A stretch of 12,732 nucleotides of DNA from CAZDDW01 sp964480695 (GCA_964480695.1 CAYZPO010000029.1:1-12732), one strand, 5' to 3'. Positions 5,360 to 12,687 are shown, numbered from the stretch's first letter. Numbers and translations: made by a program. Notes: generated by a model from the letters alone, not told the origin.

Positions 5360-6229
5360 ATGGGAAACAAAACAGGTTTGGGACGGGGATTGTCATCCTT
5401 GATCCCTGATAAAAATGACCAGCCAGACAAAGTGTCTGACCAATCGGTTGAAGATAACGCTGACAGTGTGTTGGAAGTGGCGATCGATCAAGTGCAACAT
5501 AATCCACGTCAGCCGCGACAGAATTTTTCTGCTGATGATCTGGAGGATTTAGTTAGTTCGATCAAACAGCATGGTATTTTGCAACCACTCTTAGTCTCAA
5601 CTCGAGACGATGGTCAGTATGAGCTAATCGCTGGTGAACGACGATTACGTTCAGCCAAAGAAGCTGGTTTGAAAAAAGTTCCAGTAGTTATCCGTTCAGT
5701 TAATGATCAGGAAAAGCTTGAACTGGCTTTGATCGAGAACATTCAGCGACAAGATTTGAATGCCCTTGAAGAAGCTGTAGCTTATAAAAGTTTGGTTGAT
5801 GAGTTCGAAATGACTCAGGAAGAAGTGGCTCGTCGTGTTGGTAAGTCTCGTCCAACTGTGACGAACACGATCCGTCTTTTAGATCTTCCAGAAGAAATGC
5901 AGGACGCTTTGCGTGAAGGTAAATTGTCTCGTTCGCACGGCCGAACTCTATTGTCTGAGTCAGATCGTGAAAAACAAAAAAAGCTTTTTCAAGCTATTCT
6001 AGGTGGAGGAGTGACTGTGCGTGAGACAGAAGCTAGAGCTGGAAATCAACAACGAGCTGCTCAACGTCAATCACGATTTAAAGCTGACATTGCGGCGGCT
6101 GAAGCTCAACTCCAGGAAACATTAGGTACAAAGGTGAGTATTCAGGAGAAAAATGGTCGAGGTAAGATCCTGATTGATTTTTATTCTCGTGAAGAGCTGA
6201 AGAAGATTCTGGGTCACTTTGAAGACTAA
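5360..6229 (+). CDS. parB: ParB/Spo0J centromere-binding CTPase
   Basis: A 289-residue ParB, which binds parS, hydrolyses CTP to clamp and slide on DNA, and stimulates ParA. The N-terminus has the ParA-interacting signature LGRGLSSLIP (7-16). The CTP-binding region includes NPRQPRQNF (48-56) and GERRLRSA (92-99, with the P-motif arginines), followed by IENIQRQDLN (125-134). A central helix-turn-helix is visible at about 151-174 (MTQEEVARRVGKSR). The C-terminal dimerisation part, about 245-289, ends IDFYSREELKKILGHF, as in Spo0J relatives. The length is normal for a chromosomal ParB. Only GAGGG about 13 bases upstream could serve as a ribosome binding site, so coupling to parA is likely. The gene ends three bases before the stop of the convergent rel gene. 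Confidence 0.96.
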   Translation: MGNKTGLGRGLSSLIPDKNDQPDKVSDQSVEDNADSVLEVAIDQVQHNPRQPRQNFSADDLEDLVSSIKQHGILQPLLVSTRDDGQYELIAGERRLRSAKEAGLKKVPVVIRSVNDQEKLELALIENIQRQDLNALEEAVAYKSLVDEFEMTQEEVARRVGKSRPTVTNTIRLLDLPEEMQDALREGKLSRSHGRTLLSESDREKQKKLFQAILGGGVTVRETEARAGNQQRAAQRQSRFKADIAAAEAQLQETLGTKVSIQEKNGRGKILIDFYSREELKKILGHFED

Positions 6230-6232
6230 AGG

Positions 6233-7708
6233 TCAAGGTTTAGTGCTGCTAAACCACCATTTAATGGTGCGTTTAGTGGCATTTTTGATTTTATTTCGGG
6301 CGTTGCTGGTTTTGACAAATTTAAGCCAGTCCGGATTAGGTCCTTTACGATTTTTATCAATTACAATTTCACACATATCACCGGAATCAAGTTCAGAGTC
6401 CAGATTAGCCATCTGGTCGTTAATTTTAGCTGCGACTGCTTTGTTGCCAATGTCAGTGTGGATAGCGTAGGCAAAATCAATTGGCGAAGCGTCTTCTGGA
6501 AGATCAATCACGTCGCCCCTAGGTGTGAAAACAAAGATACGATCTCGGAAAACATCAATTTTTAAGGCTTCCAATTTGGCTAAATAATCTTTCTTGCTAG
6601 AAATTTCTTTTTGAATTTCTGCCAACTCTTCCATCCATTGCACAGTCCTGGCCTTCTTAGTACCGGTTTCTTTAAAACGCCAGTGAGCAGCCACACCATG
6701 TTCGGCAATTTCATGCATTTCTGGAGTACGAATCTGTAACTCAACAATTTGACCTTTTTCACAAAAAACAGTGGTGTGTAAAGATCGATATTCGTTTGGT
6801 TTAGGTTGTGAGATGTAATCTTTAATACGTCCAGGAAGCGGTGTCCATTTACCGTGAAGAATACCTAAAGCGGTATAACACTCAGCCACGTCACTAACAA
6901 TAATTCTGATCGCGATCAGGTCATAGATTTTTTCAATATCATGATCATATCGCTGCAATTTTTTATGCAAACTATATAAACGTTTAGCTCGACCGTAAAC
7001 TGAGGTAACGTTAACATTTGCATCCTCAAGATATTTTTTTGCCGAATCAATTAAATAATCAATGTGTGGTTTACGTGGAGTAACATTTTTTTCATAAAGC
7101 TCCAGAGTCTTTAAATAATCCTCTGGATAAGCGTAAGCAAAGGCTGCGTCTTCCAGCTCACCTTTAATTTCCGCCATTCCTAAGCGGCTAGTAATTGGAC
7201 CATAGATCTCAATTACTTCTCGAGCAATGCGGAGTTGCTTTTCTTTTTTTACTCCGTAAAGAGTTTTCAGGTTATGGAGACGATCAGCACATTTGATAAA
7301 GATTACACGCACATCTGAAGCCATGGCCATGAACATGCGACGTAGGTTTTCCACATAGCGCTCAACTCCTTGGTAATGCAGAGTCCCCATTTTGGTTACG
7401 TGCTCAACTAAAGTGGCAATTTCCTTACCAAATTCTTTTTCAACATCTTTGACCGTGGTCGGTGTGTTTTCCACAATGTCGTGAAGCAGTCCAGCAGCAA
7501 CGACTCTTAGCCCCAATTTCATCTGAGCCAACTTATACGCAGTGGCTGTGAGATGAGTAATGTAAGGATGGCCGGTTTGTCGCGTCTCTTCTTGATGGGC
7601 CTTGGCCGCCACGTCATAAGCGTGACGAATTAATTTCAAATTAGGTTGATCATAATTTTCTTTGATCAATCTTTCCAGATCTTCGTATGTTGGGGCAATC
7701 GGGTCCAT
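6233..7708 (-). CDS. rel: RelA/SpoT-family (p)ppGpp synthetase/hydrolase lacking the C-terminal regulatory domains
   Basis: A 491-residue long-RSH alarmone enzyme. The N-terminal HD domain keeps His52, His76-Asp77, Glu80 and ADRLHN with Asp142, but the usual HDxxED reads HDIVEN: Asn81 (AAC, 7468-7466) replaces an Asp that is normally required for hydrolysis. The synthetase domain (about 238-345) is intact: GRAKRLYS, YDLIAIR (Asp263), PKPNEYRSLHT (Tyr307) and VELQIRT (Glu323). RIKD at 294-297 is the RXKD form of bifunctional Rel/SpoT, not the EXDD of RelA. A TGS domain follows (about 389-450), then a basic tail. The zinc-finger/CC and ACT/RRM parts of 700-750-residue homologues are missing, so ribosome-linked control is probably reduced. 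Synthesis is likely retained; hydrolysis is uncertain. The ATG lies seven bases after a possible -10 box, without a Shine-Dalgarno sequence. Its last codons hold the parAB terminator. Confidence 0.94.
   Translation of the reverse strand: MDPIAPTYEDLERLIKENYDQPNLKLIRHAYDVAAKAHQEETRQTGHPYITHLTATAYKLAQMKLGLRVVAAGLLHDIVENTPTTVKDVEKEFGKEIATLVEHVTKMGTLHYQGVERYVENLRRMFMAMASDVRVIFIKCADRLHNLKTLYGVKKEKQLRIAREVIEIYGPITSRLGMAEIKGELEDAAFAYAYPEDYLKTLELYEKNVTPRKPHIDYLIDSAKKYLEDANVNVTSVYGRAKRLYSLHKKLQRYDHDIEKIYDLIAIRIIVSDVAECYTALGILHGKWTPLPGRIKDYISQPKPNEYRSLHTTVFCEKGQIVELQIRTPEMHEIAEHGVAAHWRFKETGTKKARTVQWMEELAEIQKEISSKKDYLAKLEALKIDVFRDRIFVFTPRGDVIDLPEDASPIDFAYAIHTDIGNKAVAAKINDQMANLDSELDSGDMCEIVIDKNRKGPNPDWLKFVKTSNARNKIKNATKRTIKWWFSSTKP
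6244..6286 (+). terminator. intrinsic terminator of parAB inside the 3' end of rel
   Basis: The arms run 6244-6260 and 6264-6281: TGCTG-CTAAAC-CACCAT, loop TTA, ATGGTG-C-GTTTAG-TGGCA. This gives 17 pairs with one bulged C and two G-U pairs, followed by TTTTTGATTTTATTT on the plus strand. It lies 15 bases after the parB stop and within the codons for the Rel C-terminal tail. It has no T-run on the minus strand, so it should act on parAB only. Confidence 0.8.
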
Positions 7709-7718
7709 AGCTTATAGA
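7690..7718 (+). promoter_or_regulatory. possible promoter of the 435-residue protein gene
   Basis: TTGGGG (7690-7695), a 17-base spacer and TATAGA (7713-7718, four of six). It would start near 7725 and give a leader of about 40 bases. The hexamers are weak, and the site overlaps the divergent rel promoter and the first rel codons. Confidence 0.35.
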
Positions 7719-7744
7719 CTACGATTTCTAGCTTAAGTTGTAAA
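7716..7744 (-). promoter_or_regulatory. possible promoter of rel, leaderless type
   Basis: On the minus strand TTTACA (7744-7739, five of six), a 17-base spacer and TAGTCT (7721-7716, three of six). The -10 ends seven bases before the rel ATG, so transcription would begin at about the A of the start codon. The -10 is poor; a neighbouring TATAAG is too close to the ATG to serve. Confidence 0.35.
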
Positions 7745-7764
7745 GAGGGGAATGATTTGGTAGG

Positions 7765-9072
7765 ATGTGGGAAAGTGTAAAATATCTATTTATGCCTGGA
7801 GAAAGAGAGGAAGGCCAGCCCGAACAAGGAGCGGCTGCCCCAGAAACAACAACTCAAGAGACACAAGTCACTACCCCAGAGCCGGAAGGTCCAAGTCCTG
7901 AAGAAAGAGAACAGGCTGAACAAAGAGATGAGGCAGGAGCTGAGGAGGCTCGGGTAGAAGCCGAACAAGAGGCTGACGACCCTACGAATACAGCCGGTCC
8001 AGCTGACCAGCCTGATGTCTTGCGGCAGTTATTGGATTTAGTCCCTGATTCAGATCAGGTAAATATAGTTGAAGGTGATCGGTATGGTTACGATCCAGCT
8101 ACTGGTGATGTTATTGTTCCGAAAAAATATCGCAAGAGTCAATTGGCTCCGGTACGGATTTTACGGGAGATGCTTAGAGCAACAGCTAGTGATGAGAACG
8201 AGACTGATCCGAGGATCATAAAAGAAGTGGCAGCACGCGAACATGTGGCCGATCTTTTAGCTGAACAGGATCGAGTTTATCGAGAAGTGGATGGTCGGGA
8301 ATTACAGGAGCAATATGAAGTGGTTGAAAAAGAGGCCTCAGATCGGCGTCAAGCAGCAGAGAAAGCTTTAGATGAAGCCGTGGCAGAGGTTGTTGAACAA
8401 TTAAAAGAAGAACACGGGGTGGATGCTATGGAAGGAGTGGGTGAAGAGGGTCTAAAGAAGCTAATTAGGGAAGATTTGCAAAAAGATCAAGATGAATTGG
8501 TTTATCGAACCAATGATGACGAGAAAGGATATTATACTGGGAAGAAGCCAGGGATTTTAAAAGGGTGGCTTGGGGATTCAGAGCCAATGCAGGATTTACG
8601 GTATCGCAAAAAGTTAATGCGCTCCCCGTTTAGTATGAACGGTCTTAAATATGGGGTTGCTGCCGGAGTAATGGTAGGATATCCAGCCTGGTTATTAGCT
8701 AAGTATGTAGCCCGAGCTCCTAAATATCTTTTTGGTAAAGCCTGGGGATTTACTAAGAACCGGCTTTACAACATGGAGCAGCGTGGGTTCAAAGAGTTAA
8801 GGGCCGGATCTTGGAAAGTGGCTAGTGGTGTTGCTGGTGTGTTTGGTGCAGCAGGAGATGGTTTACTCAGCATTGTAGGTCTGGGGAAATACGCCAAGTT
8901 AGAAAAAACTATGTCCGAAGGGCTGAATAAAAGAGCAACAGCAGTTGATAAGGAAAAGTTGGAGACCTGGACGGACATCGAGGCTAAACAAAAAGCCGAA
9001 GAGGATAAAGCAAAAAAGGCTGCAGAAAAGGCCAAGAGTCAAGAAAAGAAAAATTTCAAAAAAGCTGCGTAA
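7765..9072 (+). CDS. unrecognised 435-residue protein with acidic disordered start, coiled coil and hydrophobic segments
   Basis: No family is recognised. After a short MWESVKYLFMPG start comes a low-complexity Glu/Gln/Ala/Pro stretch (about 13-82), probably disordered. A compact-looking part follows (about 84-145), including RYGYDPATGDVIVPKKYRK. Residues about 155-222 are rich in Glu, Ala and Arg and likely coiled. Two glycine/alanine-rich hydrophobic stretches (about 302-317 and 353-376) could touch or cross the membrane, with aromatic, basic sequence between them. The Lys/Ala-rich end (about 395-435) is again charged and helical. The charge pattern (acidic front, basic end) suggests a membrane-associated or nucleic-acid-near structural protein, which is inference only. 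An in-frame TGA at 7753-7755 limits the start. GAGGGG (7745-7750) is a distant ribosome binding site, and ATG 7792 is a less likely alternative. It stands alone between divergent rel and convergent topA. Confidence 0.7.
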   Translation: MWESVKYLFMPGEREEGQPEQGAAAPETTTQETQVTTPEPEGPSPEEREQAEQRDEAGAEEARVEAEQEADDPTNTAGPADQPDVLRQLLDLVPDSDQVNIVEGDRYGYDPATGDVIVPKKYRKSQLAPVRILREMLRATASDENETDPRIIKEVAAREHVADLLAEQDRVYREVDGRELQEQYEVVEKEASDRRQAAEKALDEAVAEVVEQLKEEHGVDAMEGVGEEGLKKLIREDLQKDQDELVYRTNDDEKGYYTGKKPGILKGWLGDSEPMQDLRYRKKLMRSPFSMNGLKYGVAAGVMVGYPAWLLAKYVARAPKYLFGKAWGFTKNRLYNMEQRGFKELRAGSWKVASGVAGVFGAAGDGLLSIVGLGKYAKLEKTMSEGLNKRATAVDKEKLETWTDIEAKQKAEEDKAKKAAEKAKSQEKKNFKKAA

Positions 9073-9087
9073 TGACGCAGCTTTTTT
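9058..9087. terminator. bidirectional intrinsic terminator between the 435-residue protein gene and topA
   Basis: A perfect 13 bp inverted repeat, AAAAAAGCTGCGT and ACGCAGCTTTTTT, around a four-base loop AATG. It gives a GC stem followed by a T-run on both strands. The TAA stop of the plus-strand gene (9070-9072) lies partly in the loop, and the topA stop is ten bases to the right, so one element serves both convergent genes. Confidence 0.88.
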
Positions 9088-9096
9088 CTTTGTATT

Positions 9097-11298
9097 CTAT
9101 TTTGTGAATTTACACTCTTTGTTACTGCAGCGAGTGGTATCTTTGGCTCCGTAGACTAGTAGTGCTTTGCAATCAGGACACAGCTCACCAGTAGGTTTGC
9201 TCCAGACCGCGTGGTCACAATCAGGATACTGATCGCAACCGTAGAACGTTTTACCTCGTTTACTTCGCTTCTCAGAAATTTCTCCTTTCTCACAGGACGG
9301 ACACTTTACTCCAGTTCCTTTAGCAATCGATTTGATCGACTTACAGTCAGGATACTTAGTACAGGACAGGAATTTGCCAAAGCGGCCATGTTTAACCGCC
9401 ATCGGAGCGTCACACTTCGGACACTTTTCATCAGTGGTTTCTTCATCGATCTCGACTTTTCCGTCTTCACCGTCTTTGACCTGTTTAGTATTTTTACAGT
9501 CCGGAAATCCGGTACAAGCTAGGAATTTGCCGTAGCGACCGTCCTTGATCACCATCGGCTTTTCACACTTGTCGCATTTGATGTCAGTAGGCACATCTTC
9601 TTTTTTTATTTTCTTAACTTCTTTTTCTTTGACTTCAAGGTTTTTGTGAAATGGTTCATAGAACTCTCGAAGTAAAGGAACCCATTCTGTATCACCAGTA
9701 GCCACGTTGTCTAAGTCATCTTCCATCTTAGCCGTGAACTCTAGATCAACGATGTCCGGAAAGTGTTCAACCAACATGTCAGTCACAGTTCCAGCGATTT
9801 CGGTTGGGAAGAAACGTCGGCCATCATCTCGTTCAATGTATCCACGATCAATAATGGTATGGATGGTTGGAGCGTAAGTTGAAGGACGACCGATCTCGTG
9901 TTCTTCTAAAGCTTTGACCAGGCTAGCATCATTGTAGCGAGCTGGTGGTTCAGTAAAGTGTTGTTTTGGATCAAGCTTGACTAGAGCAAGGACATCATCT
10001 TTGTTCAGCTCTGGCAGGATACTCTGTTTATGCTTTTCAGTATAAATTTTCAAAAATCCTTCAAATTTAATCACTGATCCACTAGCTCGGAAAGTGTAAT
10101 TTGCTGCAGCAATGTTGGCTGTAGTGGCATCAAAGACAGCTGCAGGCATTTGGGAGGCCACAGCACGACTCCAAACTAGGTTATAAAGCTTAAACTGATC
10201 TGAACTTAAGTGGTCTTTTATTTCTGTCGGAGCCCATCTAACTTCAGTCGGTCGAATCGCTTCATGAGCCTCTTGTGCCCCCTTACTTTTTGTTTTGTAA
10301 GTTTGCTCTTGGTGGAAATCAGCCCCGATTTCTTTGGTCAGATATTCTTTAGCATCAGCTCGAAATTTGTCAGAAAGATTAACGGAGTCAGTACGCATGT
10401 AAGTGATTAGACCGTGTGATCCTTCTTCTCCAAGAGCAAGACCTTCGTATAACTGTTGGGCAATCATCATGGTTTTCTTGGCTGAGAAGCCAAGTTTGTT
10501 ATGAGCGTCCTGTTGCAACTTGGATGTTGTAAACGGGGCAGGGGCAGAGCGTTTTTTCTCGTGCTTCTTGACCTCGTCAACTTTATACTCAGCATCCTTG
10601 AGATCAGACAGAATCTTGTCTGCTTCTTTTTGGTTTTTAATGGCCAGCTTATCTAGCTTCTTACCATCTTTAGAATGGAGCTTGGTTTCGAACTCGGTTG
10701 TGTCTTTTTTAAGCAAAGCCTCAATGGACCAGTACTCATCAGCTTTAAAAGCTTCTCGCTCTCGCTCTCGTTCCACGATCAAACGCACGGCTACTGACTG
10801 AACGCGCCCCGCAGATAAACCACGCCGAACCTTGTGCCATAAGAAAGGGGAGAGTTCATATCCAACTAAGCGATCCAAGATGCGGCGAGCCTGCTGTGCA
10901 TCAACTAACTTAGGGTTAATCGGTCGGGGATTTTTTAAAGCCTCGTCAATAGCATGTTTAGTAATTTCATGAAAAACAATGCGTTTAACCTTGTCTTCCG
11001 GAACCCCCAGGATTTCAGCCAGATGCCAGCTAATAGCTTCTCCTTCGCGGTCTTCATCAGTCGCGAACAGGATTTCATCTATACCATCAGCTGCTTTCTT
11101 GAGTGAGTTCACGGTTTTGCGGGCTTTGGTTGGGATGACGTACTTTGGTTTAAAGTTATTTTCCGGATCAACCCCGAGCTTGCTCTTAGGCAGGTCTCGG
11201 ACATGGCCAAAAGAGGAAAGGACCTTATACCCCTTTCCAAGAAATTTGCTAATCGTTTTTGCTTTCGTTGGTGACTCAACGATAACTAATCTAGACAT
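9097..11298 (-). CDS. topA: DNA topoisomerase I (type IA)
   Basis: A 733-residue type IA topoisomerase that relaxes negative supercoils by single-strand passage. The Toprim domain starts VIVESPTKAKT (Glu8) and contains the metal-binding DEDREGE (81-87). The domain around GLSAGRVQSVAVR (160-172) is typical, and the active-site tyrosine is Tyr300 in ITYMRTDS. Further on is the EEHEIGRPSTYAPT segment. The C-terminal part, about 575-733, carries four four-cysteine zinc ribbons. The first two have the GRYGKF/GRFGKF and FPDCK/YPDCK patterns, the third is CPSC...CDQYPDC, and the last is a shorter CPDC...CSNKEC. This is a full-length, canonical protein. The ATG lies eight bases after a good -10 box, without a Shine-Dalgarno sequence. 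dprA lies upstream on the same strand, a frequent bacterial pairing, but with a candidate RNA gene between them. Confidence 0.97.
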   Translation of the reverse strand: MSRLVIVESPTKAKTISKFLGKGYKVLSSFGHVRDLPKSKLGVDPENNFKPKYVIPTKARKTVNSLKKAADGIDEILFATDEDREGEAISWHLAEILGVPEDKVKRIVFHEITKHAIDEALKNPRPINPKLVDAQQARRILDRLVGYELSPFLWHKVRRGLSAGRVQSVAVRLIVEREREREAFKADEYWSIEALLKKDTTEFETKLHSKDGKKLDKLAIKNQKEADKILSDLKDAEYKVDEVKKHEKKRSAPAPFTTSKLQQDAHNKLGFSAKKTMMIAQQLYEGLALGEEGSHGLITYMRTDSVNLSDKFRADAKEYLTKEIGADFHQEQTYKTKSKGAQEAHEAIRPTEVRWAPTEIKDHLSSDQFKLYNLVWSRAVASQMPAAVFDATTANIAAANYTFRASGSVIKFEGFLKIYTEKHKQSILPELNKDDVLALVKLDPKQHFTEPPARYNDASLVKALEEHEIGRPSTYAPTIHTIIDRGYIERDDGRRFFPTEIAGTVTDMLVEHFPDIVDLEFTAKMEDDLDNVATGDTEWVPLLREFYEPFHKNLEVKEKEVKKIKKEDVPTDIKCDKCEKPMVIKDGRYGKFLACTGFPDCKNTKQVKDGEDGKVEIDEETTDEKCPKCDAPMAVKHGRFGKFLSCTKYPDCKSIKSIAKGTGVKCPSCEKGEISEKRSKRGKTFYGCDQYPDCDHAVWSKPTGELCPDCKALLVYGAKDTTRCSNKECKFTK

Positions 11299-11306
11299 TG
11301 GTTACT

Positions 11307-11335
11307 AAGATAATGTAAGTGATTCAGCATGTCAA
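11307..11335 (-). promoter_or_regulatory. promoter of topA, leaderless type
   Basis: On the minus strand a perfect TTGACA (11335-11330), a 17-base spacer and TATCTT (11312-11307). Only eight bases separate the -10 from the ATG at 11298, so the transcript should start at or one or two bases before the start codon. It stands back to back with the divergent RNA-gene promoter, 19 bases away. Confidence 0.7.
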
Positions 11336-11354
11336 GAGCGATTTTAAAATGTTC

Positions 11355-11383
11355 TTGACAAAAGATGTGGTTCCAACTAAGAT
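11355..11383 (+). promoter_or_regulatory. promoter of the candidate non-coding RNA
   Basis: A perfect TTGACA (11355-11360), a 17-base spacer and TAAGAT (11378-11383, four of six), predicting a start near 11390. No open frame with a ribosome binding site follows; instead a densely paired stretch ending in a terminator does. Confidence 0.65.
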
Positions 11384-11389
11384 CTGACC

Positions 11390-11592
11390 TCGCACCTTAC
11401 CCTGGGGTAGGTGACCAGCCAAAAGGTTGTTATGCGATACCACGATCGTGGGCAACCTGAGTTGGGTCATCAACTGATTGACTTGGTGGGCCTCACCCCA
11501 CCCGTCCTCTCCGAGTCAATCATCAGGCGTGATCAACGCTGTCCTGCGCGGCTGCCGGGACATCAGTCGTTGGTCACGCCTTTTAAATTTTT
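11390..11592 (+). ncRNA. candidate structured non-coding RNA of about 200 nt, family not recognised
   Basis: The stretch between topA and dprA carries its own promoter and ends in an intrinsic terminator. Five local helices can be drawn in order. H1: CACC-TACC with GGTA-GGTG (11393-11413, one bulged T, loop CTGG). H2: AGGTTG with CAACCT (11424-11458), capped by CCAC-GATC-GTGG. H3: AGTTG with CAACT (11460-11475). H4: GATTGACT with AGTCAATC (11476-11521), holding GGTGGG with CCCACC. H5: the 13-pair terminator stem (11526-11580), holding TGTCC with GGACA. TGACC (11412-11416) could also pair with the H3 loop GGTCA (11465-11469) as a pseudoknot. I see none of the tmRNA ends, the SRP tip GGAAGG-AGCA or the RNase P GAGGAAAGU core, and the chain of hairpins does not look like 6S RNA. 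The exact 5' end is estimated. The 3' end overlaps the dprA stop codon region by ten bases. Confidence 0.65.
11526..11592 (+). terminator. intrinsic terminator of the candidate non-coding RNA
   Basis: The arms 11526-11538 (GGCGTGATCAACG) and 11568-11580 (CGTTGGTCACGCC) pair over 13 bases with one U-G, followed by TTTTAAATTTTT. The apical part adds TGTCC/GGACA. On the minus strand no T-run follows the stem, so it should not stop dprA transcripts. Confidence 0.8.
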
Positions 11593-12671
11593 GTATAACT
11601 CATCCCACCAACATGTCTGATCATTCCTCTGATTTCCATCATGGTAAGAGTACTGGTTACTTGGGCGGTATCCAGGCCAGTCGCTCGGATCAATTCATCA
11701 GCATGGGTCGGTTGTTTTGAGAGCAGTTCCAGAAGTTGTTTCTCAAGTTCATTTTCGGGTTCAGGAGCCGGAACCTCGTTCACGTCTTGGTCAAAACCAA
11801 AGACACTTAAAATATCAGTCGCCTCAGTTACTGGATGCGCTCCCATTTTGATTAGATTGTTTGGGCCAGCAGACACCGGTGAGGTGATTGGTCCAGGCAC
11901 AGCAAAGACTTCGCGCCCCTGCTCCATGGCTGAGCGAGCGGTAATCAAGGAGCCTGACTTAGCTGCACCCTCGATTACTAATGTGCCGTGAGATATTCCA
12001 GAGATGACGCGGTTTCGAAAAGGGAAATGGCTTTTATATCCTTCAGTTCCGATCGGAAATTCAGAGATCCATGCTCCACCACGAGCCACAATCTCGCGGG
12101 CCAGATCTAAATTACTTTTTGGTCCTGCATGTTCTTCATCCAGGCCTGAAGCCAGGATAGCAACAGTTGTTCCACCGGCATCCAGAGTGGCTCGATGAGC
12201 AGCAGCGTCGATTCCTAGAGCAAGACCACTAGCGATAACAAACCCACTCTGAGCCACTGGTCGGACTAGATCGTAAGTCACCTGCTCACCGTAGCGAGTT
12301 AGTTTGCGTGTTCCGACCACGCTGAAGTAATTAGCGTTAGGTCGGGGCAGGGTGCCGCGGACAAACAGCACAGCTGGAGGATCATAAATTGTGGCCAGCC
12401 TTTCTGGATATCGTTCATCACCAAAAGGGATCGCCTTGACCCGATGATGTTCTAATAGTTCAAGTTCTTGATCTGGATTGATTGTCGCCCGTGCAGCAAT
12501 AAATTTGTCAGCAATTTTGTTTTCAATCCCTGCCCCTACCAGTTCCTTTTTTGATGAATGAAAAGCGTGTTCTGGATCAGAGAAGTGATTTCGTATCCGG
12601 GCAACACGAATGGCCCCGAATTCTCTGTGTCGGATCAGAGCTAATAAAAATTTTAATTCGTGTTGTTGCAT
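11583..12671 (-). CDS. dprA: DprA/Smf DNA-processing protein
   Basis: A 362-residue DprA, which protects incoming single-stranded DNA during natural transformation and loads RecA onto it. The N-terminal SAM-like helical part covers about 1-75. The Rossmann-like core includes SVVGTRKLTRYG (127-138), ASGLALGIDAAAH (157-169), SHFPFRNRVISGISHG (224-239) and SGSLITARSAMEQGREVFAVPG (249-270). The usual GLDxxYP-N stretch is altered to GLDEEHAGPKSN (186-197). A C-terminal winged helix (about 313-362) is present, as in many full-length DprA proteins. The ATG at 12671 has no Shine-Dalgarno sequence; an ATG five bases upstream is out of frame. dprA and topA lie in the same direction, separated by the opposite-strand RNA gene. 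Confidence 0.95.
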   Translation of the reverse strand: MQQHELKFLLALIRHREFGAIRVARIRNHFSDPEHAFHSSKKELVGAGIENKIADKFIAARATINPDQELELLEHHRVKAIPFGDERYPERLATIYDPPAVLFVRGTLPRPNANYFSVVGTRKLTRYGEQVTYDLVRPVAQSGFVIASGLALGIDAAAHRATLDAGGTTVAILASGLDEEHAGPKSNLDLAREIVARGGAWISEFPIGTEGYKSHFPFRNRVISGISHGTLVIEGAAKSGSLITARSAMEQGREVFAVPGPITSPVSAGPNNLIKMGAHPVTEATDILSVFGFDQDVNEVPAPEPENELEKQLLELLSKQPTHADELIRATGLDTAQVTSTLTMMEIRGMIRHVGGMSYTKI

Positions 12672-12687
12672 ATCATGCGGCCGGCCT

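Noticed and set aside
9211..9535. Plus-strand open frames opposite the topA zinc-ribbon region
   Set aside because: Antisense to well-conserved cysteine motifs; the residue composition reflects the complementary strand.
11411..11620. Open frame of 69 codons on the plus strand across the dprA-topA gap
   Set aside because: It has no ribosome binding site, runs through the paired helices and terminator of the candidate RNA, continues into the dprA 3' end and does not resemble any protein.
12679..12686. GGCCGGCC palindrome upstream of dprA as an operator
   Set aside because: A single 8-base GC palindrome with no second copy noticed or known regulator; chance is sufficient.
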